Notes: a model not told the origin generated them from the letters alone. 64,000 bases of DNA from Cyanodermella asteris (GCA_900618795.1 UYJD01000005.1:273503-337502), one strand, 5' to 3'; shown: positions 44,524-57,000, counted from the first letter of the stretch. Program-made: numbers and translations.

Positions 44524-45887
44524 TCACTCCTGGTGACCGATCCAGTCCAGCATCAGATCTTCGACTGCTTGTTGCAGCTCCTCGCTGAAGGAAAGCACAA
44601 TTCCTCGAATAGCTGAACCCATATCCCGTTCTGGAACGGAATGCCTCCATCGACTACCGTCCTTTCGCCAGTGGCACGAATCAGGAATGCTGGTGCCTTT
44701 CAAAGAGGTCACGGCGTCCAGCAGACAATGCCCTTCCAACAGGCTTGTCGGATGATTTCCTCCAAAGTGCCCTGAACGACGCAAGCTCAGCTCCAAAGCA
44801 CCATATGCTGTCGCATCGCACTCGAAACCACCTTCTTGACAAATTGGGAAGTGCGCGTCTTCATACCTGAGCATTAGCGATAACAGCTCTTCGCCTAGAT
44901 CTTCTGCGAGCTCCATCCTGGCTAAGATGACGTTGCTAAAGAGGTTTGCCGGAAATGGCGAGTCTCCAAAATAGAACGTGCCGGTGCCATACAGGATCGC
45001 GTCCTCAATGGCCCTTTCCACAACATTACTGCGGCGAAGGACATGACCGATACAGAGACTGCTTTCAATGTCTCGCATGTCGCAACGGGATGGAATCTGT
45101 GCAAGCGACCGGACCGGACACCACCAGTCTGTCAAGTGCTGGACCCTCTTGTGCAGGCTGTATTTGTGGATGACTCTGCAGGTATCTCCAAGCAGGCGAT
45201 GACCAAGCAGTCCCGGGACCTTGGAGGCGTTGGAGAATATAAGACGAACAGCATGAGGAGAGCTTCTGCCGAATCGTCATCGTCATCGAAATGATACTCC
45301 CTGTGCCTACCATTCCCTGTTGTGACACAAGGCTTCTGCTGAAAGATGCTGGAGCATTTGTGGAGCTCGCGTCCGGACACGATCAAGTTCAGTCGGGCCG
45401 GGAGCTCGTTGACACCATTCCAGGTTGCTTCCTTGGTGCTGAAGGTCTGTACAATGATCCAAATCCACGAATGGCACTCAACATCCTCAAAGTTCGTCAA
45501 AACGAGACAGACGTCTCCTCCGCGAGCCAGTACAAGAGTGTGCTCAAAGGACATTGCGCCTGTATTACTTCGAGGCAAAGCTGGTCTCTGTTCAACTTTG
45601 AGACCGTCTGTATCTCGTCGTTCCAGTCGTGGGTCACTTCTAGCTGATTCGTTGATTTCGGTTTGTGGCGTCGCTGTCTTGGCTGAGTTGTGCGTTATAA
45701 GTTGCACTTCAGCGGGTGGGTACAGAATGCAAGATTTCGTCGCGTTGGTAGGTGAGTCAAGCGGATAAAGAGACGAGCTGGGAAATAAGATCGAGCTTTT
45801 GCGAATTTGAAATGTATCGAACAATGTGTCTGTGCATCGATAGCCTGCTAGTGGCAGATGCGGTAGGGTGAAGTTGGGAACAGGCAT
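44524..45887 (-). CDS. BTB/POZ-like protein with an apparent frameshift
   Basis: The reading starts at the ATG at 45887 (MPVPNFTLPHLP) and stays open past a BTB-like beginning (GGDVCLVLTNFEDVE, LIVSGRELHKCSSIF, then DDDDDSAEALLMLFVLY). Near 45240 protein similarity jumps to another minus-strand frame that continues SNASKVPGLLGHRLLGDTC and VIHKYSLHKRVQHLTDWW, the part of the BTB fold with the VP, the K-Y and the paired Trp expected there. That frame then runs to the stop at 44524. No GT-AG intron of usable length bridges the change (the best candidate is 44 bp and removes part of the fold), so one base appears to be missing: either a real mutation or an assembly error. BTB proteins mediate dimerisation or adapt substrates to cullin-3 ligases; this fungal subgroup has no known role. 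Confidence 0.6.
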
Positions 45888-48608
45888 GCTATTGGCCAAA
45901 TTTTGTCATTGTTAAGAGTGAGGGACGAGTGGCCATGCAAACGCAATCACTCACACTTCCCTTTCCAAGACCTCTCTGATCAGTGAAGCCTTCTTTACTT
46001 GCGATCGTCTTGCTAAACACTTGACAGCTAGTGATGTTGCTATGTTTCGAAGCTGTTTTCAGTGCTCTTGCACAGACCTTATTCCTTCGCAAAGAACCGT
46101 TACTCCTCATCTGCGAGCCTTCCGAGTGCTTCTACAGCGCAGAAGATGCTAAAACAGACAGCGCTTGCTGACTTGCTTGAGTAGGGACATCAAAGCTTCC
46201 CACGTCGCGCGTGACCTCCCTGCATTCTGGATCGACAGAAATCAAATGTAGCTTGTATGAGTTCTCGAGCTGCACCTTGTTTCTTCAACAAGCTGAAGAT
46301 AGCTTGAGACCACGAAGGCCATGCCCTGGCAACTTGCAACGTTGAAGGTCTTCGGGTTTGTTTTGTCTGAACTTGTACCTCTCTCAGGTTTGATATCGTC
46401 CAGTCCAATTTCCAATCGGCCTTCGACCGGAGAATCTGTCACAGGAAAAGCCACAGCAACCCGGTTCCCGCTTTCTTGCGTGTAGTGCTGCTGCAGCCTA
46501 AGGTCCTTGAAATCCTGCATTGCAGCGCCTTTCTAGCAAAGATCGTTATAGTTTGTCGAAGTCTACGCCTCCTGGGATTGTCATTTGGCCGCGGTCCGTC
46601 CTGTTGTGGAGCTGTTCCGAAGGAAGGCCGTTGCTCCGCTTGTTCTAACCATTTGAAGACGGGGTCTTCGGCAAACGATCCGATAGACATCTGCTCGGTA
46701 TTCTTCCCGTCCTGGTGTATCTCGGGCGGACAATCGAAACAAGCCACGTGGATCTTCCCCGGAGATGTACCAGCCACCTCGACAAGCTGCCGTTGTCTGT
46801 TATGTGGTTGAGCCGTTATTGATGATGGACTTGAGTAGACGTCACTTGATGGTGGTCTCTTCACTATCGCCTGTCCATAAGGTGTGTTCATCCTACCCTT
46901 TTTCATTACCCTGCGTTTTCCTGTTGTCACTGCTCGATGGCCTGCCTCTTCTGTTATTGTCTTTCCTGGCTTGCTGAGACCTTTTTCCGGTGGTCTGGTT
47001 TCCCGGTCTTTTTGCCGCCTTTGTGTCAATGCTTCATCGCAGCAAGGCGTCTATTGTACTCAGGATCGCTTAGCCATAGTGGTGCTAGCTACCTGTTTCA
47101 AATATCGTCTCTGTCATACTTAGTCCGTCTTCCTCCCTGTACATAGTCATCTGGATTGACGGCCGTGCTGTTGTTATTGCGTTGCTGTTGCTGTTCCAGG
47201 CTGAGGTTGAGGGTGAGGCGGATGTGAAGTTGTTGTGGCAGCTGGATTTTGTACGGAAGTCACATCCGGGTCCCCGACCAGCCTGCCACATCAAGTACTT
47301 CGCCAACTACATTCCTACCATAAGCTCTCAATGCTTTCAAACGCATACCGATCATCCCTTCTATCGTCAGCTTTCATCGGTCCCTTTAAAGCATGTCAAA
47401 GGGCTCGGCTTAAGAGACGCACGTCGGTGGCTACACTACGCGTTCTGTCGGCCCTTCTACGGCAAGATGGACATACACGCCACTTAGCACCTCGAGGGCT
47501 GGCTAGCCATCGTGCAATTACTACCATCGCTGTCTCTTCCAACATCTGCTTGAGTGTGTCTGCATTTGTTCGATTGTCTACGATGCTTATCAGCTGTACA
47601 GCTGCTTGCTAGTGTGTTAGCCATCAATATTGATGTTTACGTCCTTGGACGCGAGGCACCGCTCAAATCGATGCTTCGGCGGCATGCTACTGCAACGCAT
47701 AACAGAATGCATACTGGAAGGATCACCTGGACTACTACTGCCTGCTCAGTGAGCTCTCTACGCCCGCCTTGAGCTTCACGTCTGATGCCTCCCGACACCT
47801 CGTCGCCGCCAAGCATACGTCGTTGCTCGACGAAAACTCCGTAGCAACTGCCCACAATAATACGTCCACAACAATATTGGCAAAATCTAGCGCGTCCTGG
47901 CGGGGCCGCGACGCACGGCGACAGGACAACCCATGTTTCCAGCTGCCACAATGTGAGCCATCCGTCCAATATTGAGACCTCCCTCTTGCCCCTGCCACAA
48001 AACCTGTCTCCTGCCGATGCCGCATGGGCCGCGTAGTCGATGACTCTACGCACAGTACGGTAAGGCTGAACGTACCAGGTTCCTCGTCTGTCTTGCAATT
48101 GTAGCGACCACGTCGGGGGCAAACTCACGATACTCACGAACATGCTTTGGGTAGCTTCTCAGGTCGATTCCCCGGTCCATGCTCAGTCTTTCACAATCCA
48201 TTCATGGCTACGCCTCCGAACCGCATCATCCTGCTCGTTCGAGCGTGCAAAACCTTATATATGAGCGGCTTGAGCCAGTCTGAGCATGCTTTGTTACAAT
48301 TCTGTCATACCGTCCCATGGTCTTGAGCTGCTCGCCGAAGCTTCGTGAACAAAGCTTCTTCTGCCCAGCAACGCAGACTCTCCCGTGGTTCTCTGTGCTA
48401 GCCCTATATAACTAGCTATCTTCTCTGAAGCCGCGCTCTCCTTTCTCTTTCTCTTCCTTCCCATCCTAACCATCATCGACGAGATATTTTGCACTCCATA
48501 CAGACACATCTTTTGAGACAATTTTCAAGTTGGATCATATATCTTTTCGACTCACATCACACATATACACCTCTTCTTCCCTCCACCCTGCCGGTCCCAT
48601 GAGCAGTC
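45888..48608. other. long stretch with only weak coding signals
   Basis: About 2.7 kb. Minus-strand frames at 46242-46520 and 46439-47029 have protein-like composition (for example GSFAEDPVFKWLEQAEQRPS and VAVAFPVTDSPVEGRLEIGL) and could be exons of one unknown gene. I could not find a splice that joins them in phase, and neither has a good ATG. A minus-strand frame at 47637-48143 is probably chance. The right end contains a TATA-like element, listed separately. Confidence 0.3.
48411..48420 (+). promoter_or_regulatory. possible TATA box of the 48.6-kb gene
   Basis: The sequence tatataacta follows gccc about 190 bases before the start codon and is followed by a long C/T-rich stretch, a common core-promoter layout in filamentous fungi. 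Confidence 0.35.
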
Positions 48609-49507
48609 ATGTCTCCAGCTGCAATGGAGTGGAGAAAGCGGGCCTCGCCGACGCAGGCTCAGTCTTCTCCATCGAACCGGTGGGCTCACATTAGCACGTC
48701 ATCCACCAATTGGAGGGACGAACGTGCCCCAACATCAAGGGTTTCGCCAGCCAGATCCTCACAGGACGGCGCCTGGCGGAACACCCAAACCCCGTCTCCA
48801 CCCCCATCACCATCATCATCCTCCTCACCACGCCCTCATGGGCCAGAGCCAGGCCAAGTGTGGTACCTCAAGGAGATGGAACGCTGTCAGCCCGGACCGT
48901 TCCTTACGTCGAAGAGATGGGCGGCAGAAGGCGTGTACGGACACCCAGTGTGCATCCTCAACACCAACAAAGCAGATGGGACCGTTGACTTTGCCTTCAT
49001 GACCAGCATGGGGGGTCACGATCTGCTCTACCACTGCCAGGACGCAGCATTCTCGAAGCCCTTTTACAGGGATCATGCTGGCGACTACCTCCCCATCAAC
49101 GGCGCCGCCGTCCCAGACGAGACCTCCCAGCCTCAACTCAAACTGGCGAGCGATCTCGTGCTAAAGTCAACATACCTGCAATACAAACGGGTATGGACAT
49201 GCCGTGATGAGGACCTGGAACCGTGGTACAACCAAGTCCACGCCTTTTGCCCTTCCTCCTTCAAGACGATCAGAGACTTCACCTCTCGACATGGGAAGTG
49301 CTCACAGGGTTCCTTGCCCACATCTCCTCCCGAGAGAGAGAGGGAATACAAGACCACGCCTCCAAGCACGCCAAGAAATTGCAGACAGGAGGCTGCCTGG
49401 TCGGTCCCCGCTACGCCGTGCAAGGGCGTCAATTCATTGAGTTGGAGACCGACCAGCCAAGGCTTCACCGGCGGGGCCCTGGGATTTTCTTGGTAAGTAA
49501 CGGGTGA
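48609..49507 (+). CDS. fungal protein of unknown function, frame disrupted or unusually spliced
   Basis: The ATG at 48609 opens a frame with a Ser/Pro-rich N-terminus (about 80 residues), then a compact domain (PEPGQVWYLKEMERCQPGPF, AEGVYGHPVCILNTNKADGT, DFAFMTSMGGHDLLYHCQDA). This resembles a common family of fungal proteins of unknown function. After about 49285 this frame becomes Pro/Ser/Arg-rich noise and stops at 49496, while another plus frame becomes protein-like (LSTWEVLTGFLAHISSRERE, KKLQTGGCLVGPRYAVQGRQ, FIELETDQPRL) and stops at 49507. Either one base is missing near 49284, or an 83-bp intron (49191-49273, GTATGG ... CAG) joins the two parts in phase. The intron option would delete a stretch (VWTCRDEDLEPWYNQVHAF) that looks genuine, so a frameshift seems somewhat more likely. 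Confidence 0.5.
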
Positions 49508-51985
49508 CGCCCGTCCGTGGCAACATCGTCAGAGGACGACATTCGCTCGTTCGGGCCTTTGTCGTCAACACGACGCTGACGGCCTCGTATCAAATCAGCG
49601 AACAACACAACCGGCATCCGCCTTCCGGGCCTTTGCCATTGAAGGAGTTGCTCACGGCACTCGTCTCAATACCATCCAGACCGCCATCATGACAAGCAGC
49701 GCCTCCAACGGCGCGTTCGCCGATTTTTTCGTTTCTTATGTCTCAAAACCACTTGCATCACATCAAGGGCGACGCCATATGCCCAAAGAACAATCAGACA
49801 AGGAACGGTTCCAAGTACCAACGATGGAACACATTGGCAGGGAACTCCGCCCCGCCCCAATCAGACCACCACCAGTAACGCCCACGCCTTGGGCCTGCCT
49901 CTCGGTATCCGACCCCCACCATGAGGGCAGTCCACGCAGCACGATGAAACACAATATCGATGCACAGCATGCAGCAGATGAACCACCAGCGCAGCAACAA
50001 CAACATATGACTCGGCACGGCATGCCAGCATATCAGAACAAATACACCTCACCCACCAACGACCCCCAAAACATGGGCAGTCGCAGAAGCACGATGAATC
50101 ACAATATCGATGCTCCGCAGCGCAGATGACCTAGATCTCGCAGCACAACCTACATATGATCGGAAGAAGGTGTCGACATATCCCACACCGACGACCCCCA
50201 ATTCATTTGGGCAGTCACAGCAGCACGATGAACAACAAATATCGGTGCGCAGCACACGCAACACAGATGGGCGAAAACACGATGCTCCCCATCACGGCCC
50301 CCGGGATTTGGGCAGCCACAGCCGCACGATGAAACACAATATCGATGCGGAGCCGCAGCAGATGAACTATATCAGCGCGGCACACAACATCCAACACCAC
50401 ATGATTTCGGAGGCGATGCCGACTCATTCAAAACAAAACATACCGACCACATCACCACCGGACCCCCAGTCTGTCTACTGGGCAGTCACAGCAGCACGAT
50501 GAACAACGATATCGGTGCGCAGCTCAAGCAGCTCGATGAACTATATCAGCGCAGCAAACAACCCAACAACATACGAAGCGGAAAAGCAATTGCCGACCGT
50601 ATACAAAGAAATAAAATCCACCGAGAGAGAGAAAAAAAGTTTACAAACACGATGAAAAACCAACATCGACCAGAGTGGTCCACCAACTCCAGCAACGATG
50701 TAGGCCTACATCAAATTTGCTCTCCATTCAGCTTGTCAGCATTGCAACATGCAAAAAAAAACCCCGAGTTGAAAGTCAACATGATACTCGCCCCACGTCT
50801 CAAACACGCAACATGACGCCCATTTCCGCGGTCTCAACATGTTTGCCCACACGCCGAAGCATGGCAAACAACGTCCGCTTCTGCCTGGCTCTGCACATAC
50901 ACACACATACATACACAATTTTCCCTTCTGATCTGAGCCCCGTTTGCGGGAAGGTATGACCCGGCCGGGATGACACAGGTCAGAGGGGGGCCTCGGGCGG
51001 TATTGCGGTTGCTCCCGAGGTCGGGCGTCGAAAGGAGAGACACCTTCACGTGGTGGCGCCTGTGAGTAGCCTGAAAACGGTGAAACCAAGATCTCTCCAA
51101 TGGTGAGCTATGCAAGATAGAGATAGGGAAGTGAAGATATTAAATGAAAGACATTAATAAGAGTGCATGGAGCCATGCGATGTTGTAGTTCTTGAATTGC
51201 TGCTGGGCACGTGATCTGTGAGCGTGTCTCGCGTTTGAAAGCCAGCCACTGCATCCGTGTTGTAGAAAGGATGATGATATTCACTGACGTTCAGTGGCGC
51301 CAAGCCCAGCCCCACGACATCACGGGCACAACAAGGTGACGTTTCGCATTTCACACCAAAAAAATGACTCCGTTGGGACATGTACAATTACTTATCGGCG
51401 AATCACGTTCCAAATGCAAGTTCAAAGTGAAGTTCAGTCAGCAAGCTGATCTTATTGACCTATTAACGCAGTGCATCTACGACTATTGAGTGCCTCAACC
51501 CCTTTTCACGAACTGGTATGCATCCGGCAACGCTTTTGACGACGCTACTGAAATGCCGTCCATTCGCAAGTCTCCATGGCCATCACCTGCTTCCACCATC
51601 GCGTCGGCCGTTGGGCAATGTCTTTGCACATGCTCTTTTCCATTTCGCAAAACCCGGGGTATCTTCGCTCCTTGGGGTATAATGCTTTAAACCAGACCAA
51701 TTCCACGCAACTAACCGTTGACAAAAGAAAAACCTCGCAAGTAATTATTAGGCGCCTCCGTTGCTGCTAAGATAAGATCCAGAATCAGAGGTCTAGCATG
51801 CCTCGTGTGAGGGTAAGAGACTCTGACCCGTCCTTCATCTGGCAGACGGATGTTTCGTGGTTGTAAAATTCAAAACGCAGAGTGGTATCAATCTATCCGT
51901 GGGTATCGCAGTCGTTTTTGCGGCATAGTCATCATCCCTGTAAGACTAGAGCTCAAGCATAGCTTCAGCTGTGTTTTGAACAGGC
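49508..51985. other. non-coding or decayed stretch with a degenerate repeat array
   Basis: About 2.5 kb before the stop of the PH-domain gene. It contains the repeat array at 49905-50560. Plus-strand frames (49689-50129, 50110-50502, 50499-50816) are fragments of that array in different phases. The remainder (50820-51985) shows nothing recognisable. Confidence 0.45.
49905..50560 (+). repeat. degenerate tandem array, five units of 100-170 bp
   Basis: Each unit contains gaccccc, a short spacer, gggcag, then a block like agcacgatgaaacacaatat and cgatgc. The ACGATGAA core occurs at 49941, 50091, 50225, 50326 and 50496, so spacing is 150, 134, 101 and 170 bases. Units four and five also share a gatgaactatatcagcgc extension. 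Spacing is not a multiple of three and the units fall in different frames, so it is not a maintained protein repeat now. Confidence 0.85.
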
Positions 51986-54001
51986 TTAGGCAGTGGTGGT
52001 AGCGGTGGTGGCAGCCGGGGTGGTTTCGGCGGCAGCCTCAGTGACGGGGAGGGCGTCGGTGCCGGTGGTAGCGCCAGTGGCGGCGGGAAGCTCGCTCTTG
52101 ACAGCAGCCTCGATAGCTGGGGCAGCCTCAGTCGAAGCGGCAACAGGAGTCTCATCAGCAGCCGGGGCAGCAGTCTCGGCGGTGGCGGGGATCGCTGGGG
52201 GGGCAGAGGAGTCAGTGACGGGGCCAGTCGTGGGCTTTTGGCTCTTGCTGGATTTGCGGAAGAGACCACCAAGGCCGCTCTTCTTCTCACCCTCGGGGCT
52301 GGTACCGCGCTCCTTCTTGGCACCGCCAAGGGAGTTGAAGAAGCTGCTTCGGCGCTTCTCGGTGGGAGAGGCGGCAGTACCCTCGGTCTTCTCAGCAGCG
52401 GCGACACCCTCGGTGGTGTCAACAGCCTTGCTGCCCTCAGTCTCAGCCTTCTTCTTCTTCATGAAGCTGAAAAGGTCACCGCCCTCCTTCTGCTTGTTGG
52501 CAGCCTTGGCCTCGGGAGTGTTCTCGAGAGCGGTCAAGGGGCTGCTATGGGGCTCAGACTCGGTGGTAGTAGTGGCCGCGGCCGCAGCAGCTGGGGTCTC
52601 AGTCGCAGCAGCGGTCTCGGTCGGGACACTGGTGTCGACGGGATCGAGCTGGGGAGCAGTTGAGCCAGTAACGATGGTGTCCTTGGCCGGGACAGCGGGA
52701 GCGTCCTTAGAAACTTCCTTGGTGGTAGGGACCTCGCCGGACTTCTTGCCGAAGAATCCGAACACAGACGAACGCTTGCTGGTCTTGGTGCCCTCGGTGA
52801 TAGGAGCAGGAGCACCAGTAGTGGCGGCCTCGGAGACGATAGCTTCCTCGCCAGCGGCAGGGGCAGCAACGGCAGCTGCAGCGACCTCCTCGGCCTTGCG
52901 GTTCTCGTGGAATTTGGCATCTTGCTCGGCCTCAATGGCCTTCTCTTCAGCCTTTTCCTCCTTCTTGGCCTCCTTCTCGGCAGCCTTCTCGTGCTTCTCA
53001 GCCTCCTTGGTCTCCTCCTTGACCTCCTTGGCAGCCTCCTTCTCGTTGGCACGCTCGATGGACTTCTCGTCCTTCTTGCCAATCAGACCGCCGAAGATGC
53101 TAGCACGCTTGCGGGACTGAGAGCGACCCTTGCTGGAGCTGCGAGCCTCCTTCTTGTCAGCAGTGGCGGTGGTCTCAGCCGGAGTAGTACCGTCGTGGAC
53201 AGTGTCCTTGGTGGTGGCAGCGCCAGTGGCGGCAGCAGCTACCGCACCCTTGCCAAGCTTGCTGTGAGTGCTCTTGTAGTTCTCGCCAGCAGCGACGGTA
53301 TCCTTGGCAGCAACAGCCTCCTGGATGGCTGTCTCGATGGCAACGACCCAGCCCTCAGTCTCGACGCGGTTGGGAGCGTGGAACTCGTGCTTCTTGCCAT
53401 GAACCTTGAAGGTGAATCGGTCACCAGGCTCGCGAGTGAGATCGACAGCGTCCGCGAGGTTGATGATTCCCTCGGGAGCGGACTTGTCCTCAGCACGCTT
53501 GGCGAAGAACAGGAGACCCTTGCCAGTCTCGCTGGCGTGGGCAACGTTGTGATGGGCAACCTTCTCGTCCTTCTCGTCCTTGATGTAGCGGCTCAGGCTG
53601 TCGTGGGCAACGGGCTCAGTGCCTAGCCAGAAGTGCTTCTTGCTGAACAGCAGGCTTCTGGAGCGGTCATTAGTACGTGGTCCAGAAACTTGGTGGAGTT
53701 CAATCACAGGCCAACTAATGGCTTGCAACGTCATGTCTGAGCTTTGCAGATCACATGTGGCGTCAAAAGCTAAAGTGTGGACTCACTTGAGAAGACCGGG
53801 AGCCTTGTAGGCGAGGGTTCCCTCGGAAACTGGAGTAGCCTCGATCTTGACCTCGTCATTGCCGACCTTCTCCTTGGTTGGCTCGATGGGGGCAGCGGTG
53901 GTCTCCGCAGCAGCAGTCTCGGGCTTGACCTCAGCAACGGGATCGACGACGGGAGCGGTGGCTGCGACAGGCTCGACGGCCGGGGCAGTGGCGGCAGACA
54001 T
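51986..54001 (-). CDS. PH-domain protein, Meu6-like, with long low-complexity tail
   Basis: It belongs to the fungal PH-domain group related to S. pombe meiotic expression up-regulated protein Meu6; the function is not established. Two exons (54001-53787, 53657-51986) and a 129-bp intron give 628 residues. An Ala/Pro/Glu-rich N-terminus (residues 1-55) precedes a PH domain at about 60-180 (LAYKAPGLLKSLLFSKKHFW, DRFTFKVHGKKHEFHAPNRV, EGWVVAIETAIQEA). The rest is disordered: a Lys/Glu/Ala coiled-coil stretch (EKEAKKEEKAEEKAIEAEQ) and five short basic-aromatic motifs such as KRASIFGGLIGKK, KRSSVFGFFGKK and RRSSFFNSLGG. There is no membrane segment. PH domain plus basic-aromatic motifs suggest membrane association (inference). 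Strong Gly/Ala codon bias makes long but false frames on the opposite strand. Confidence 0.85.
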
Positions 54002-57000
54002 TATGAGGGTGGTCGGAGGAGCAAAGAATTAGACGAAGTGAAGTTTGGTGGCTCTTGGGGGGGGTATCTCTTGAAGAACAAAGCACCCTGGCAGACCGGC
54101 TCTGGCAGCTTGCACTGGGGCACACGAAGGAATGAAAAGCACAAATATGGGGGTATCACGAGTATGGTAGGTAGGCAGGAGGAGAAGAAGCTGCAGCGCG
54201 GACAAGGCTTTTCAAGGAGTTGGTGGTGCTTGCAATCGGCGGCGGTACGAGTAAGTAGGGGGCAGCAGGGCAAAGCTCGTTTAATTACTGCCGGCGCTGC
54301 CTGGTCCGAGCTCCGGCGGGCCTGTGCTGCCGCTTTGATCGTGTTGATGGGAGAGAGCATTTCCTCTGCTTCGAATCCACCTCCCATTGGCCTCTCCCGA
54401 CACGTCCACCCTGTCAGCGCAGCCATGCTGATAATGCTGCCTTCTTCTTCCTTCCGGCGGCGCCTGGCACGACGACTCTGCATCTCTCACGTCTGCGCTC
54501 TGCCACCCGGCAAGTGGGCCACTCTCGCTGTCACGCCCTTCCTGCCACGACAGCCAAGTTGCCAACCCTGCAAAGGCTCGACCTGCTACACGGCTGCGTC
54601 TCCCTCATCACCTACATGGCGCTATAGTGCTACGCCATTCGCGACGTCTGTCATCTAGGGTATCACGAGTCGAACTGTATCCCTATGAGAAGGTCCACAC
54701 TGCGATGACGGGTCGAACCACCATGCTTCCATCATCTAGCTGCATTCCACCATGCTATCATACCTTGGTCATATGACTACTTCACAAGCTCTGTCGTGTG
54801 CTCGCAGTGGGAATGGCGTGCTGTCAGGGCAGCCCAGGGCAGTTTTAGGCGTCTCAAAGGGTCCGCCACCATCTGAAACTTGAATAGAAGCCACTCGAGT
54901 TCGTGACAACCTTCTGAAGCTCGACGCTGTGTGACAGCTAGGTGTTTCTCCGCAGGAACAGTCCCATGTCAAGCCAGGGGAACTGCAGTGCACAATCAGG
55001 GAACACGCCGGTGAAACAGTCGAGAAGACGGCGGACAAAGCAGCAGCAAGCTTGGGAAGCTGTTGTCTGCCCCACCTTGTCAAGTACCAGTGGGTGGGTG
55101 TAAGGATTCTCGGCAGCAAAGCGTGTGCCTGCTTCCTGGTAGCCGACTTGCGCATGACCAGGCAAAGGCTGTCGATGAACGCCAGCTTTCACACGTCGAC
55201 CGACCATCTGACCACGATGACGATAAGCGTGCCGTCGTTGGCAGCATCAGCACGTTTTAAGCCATTGAGTGCGATGCCGCTCGGGAATTGCAGGCTATAG
55301 TGGTCGACTCGTCGAGTGTCTTGACCGTTCACAAGCACTGAGTGACGCTGCCGGTAGCTTCATGCCACGTTCCGACGCTGGAGGAATCGAGCGAACGTTG
55401 AGACTTGCCTACTTCAGCTTCGGCCCAGAGATTTCCCTGCTGACTGAGCGGCGCTGGACGTCGACCTGTATGTTTGAGGGCGACCACATCGTATACTGGT
55501 CTGGACGGTAGGAACGACACGACAGCCTATGAGTCTGGAATGGTAAGCACAGCTCTGATTGAGATCCCAGCACAAGACAGACGGTGGCATGGCTGACTGA
55601 GAGCGAGGCTCGCTGCTTTTCTGGAGGGCAATAATCATGCGCTGCCGCTTCAGGGCTCAGGCCCGTACTTTTGCTGAGATCTGCATTGCGCTAGCGGTCG
55701 ATCCGGCGACACTCAAATTACACTACAGTACAGCACCACCCCCTGCGCAGAAGGGCACGCGCAGCTCTGCTAGCTACACCCAAATGTCTTAGCATGCCGC
55801 CTCCGCGACGATGAGACGAGCGATCACTGATCATCGCTCTGTTCTGGCGGTGAGCTGTGCCCAGGCGGTATCTCCTTCTGACTTGCAGACAAACCGGCAT
55901 CAAAGTGGCCGGCGGAAAACTCGTCCTGAGCTCGTGACCGGAGGATGAACCGTGTCCAAGATTGGCAGCGCTGGTCCCTGTGACCGACCCGTCGAACATG
56001 GTCGAGCGTTTCTGTCTTTGACTTTTTCTCCTTGGCTTGCTTGATTCGCTTCTTTCCTCAGCATCCTCAGCAATCTCACCTAGGCGAGCTGCTTTGCTTC
56101 AGCACTAACCACCGATCCGACCCTGCAATTTCCTCTCTCGGCGGCTCACGCTCTCTGCACAACTTGCAGAAGTTGCAGTTGCAGACTGAACCCCCGCCTC
56201 TCGGAAATAAGAGCGCATGGAAGCACGTACTTTGTTTTGCACCGTGGCCTCTCCGTCCCGAGTTGTGGAGACGGAAACATGCAAGTACCTCAGTCCAACA
56301 GTCTCTCTGCGGGTCTCATCATATACTGTATACAGTGAGATCTCTACGATATCTGCAGGTTTAGCGAGCATCGCAGGGTATGCCGAGCATTGGGTTCATT
56401 CTCGATGTGTACTGTCGTACTTTGACAAGCTCGCGATAGCGAATTGTATGGCGTAGTAGTCCGTAGACATTTTCTTGTGATCATAAAGGCCGGAGACCCA
56501 TCGGCTGATACGAGTCGCTATCTGCACTCGCACCCAACGGTCTGAAACACGCAAGGACTCGGTCATGAGCTACTGGGGCCGAGCTTGCAGCTCTGTCTCA
56601 AACAAACACGCTCAGCTTTAAGTGGAAAAGTTGATCCCTCCGGAGCCGCTGAGACAGATGACACGGCTTACGTCATCAGTCGGCGATGTGGCGCATGTGG
56701 ATGAACTTAGCCTCATCTGTGGGAACGCAGGGCCGGCCTCAGTTACAACATGATGCTCGAGCATGACCTTACTTGCGTAATGCTGCTGTCGAATTTTACC
56801 TGAATCTTCTCCATCATCGTCTCTATGTGTACGCTCGTAATTAATGGGCGGTCCTGAGGCCACCTTCGAGCGGCAAAAAGACGCCCGAATTCAGGAAAAT
56901 AAATGTCAAGAAAAAATTCCATTCTTAGATTTCCCACCAAGATCCAACAAACATTCCGGACGCCGTGCGGAGTATTACTTCCAAACGTACTGTGACCTTT

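Noticed and set aside
46242-47310. Possible multi-exon gene on the minus strand
   Set aside because: Some segments look protein-like, but exons could not be joined in phase and no good start codon was found; kept only as a note under the intergenic entry.
47637-48143. 168-codon minus-strand frame
   Set aside because: It lies in the probable upstream region of the 48.6-kb gene and is rich in Cys, Arg and Trp without any motif.
51993-53626. Long plus-strand frames (375 and 239 codons) opposite the PH-domain gene
   Set aside because: They are made only of Gly/Ala/Val/Ser/Leu, start at non-family positions and mirror the biased codons of the minus-strand gene, which has a recognisable PH domain.
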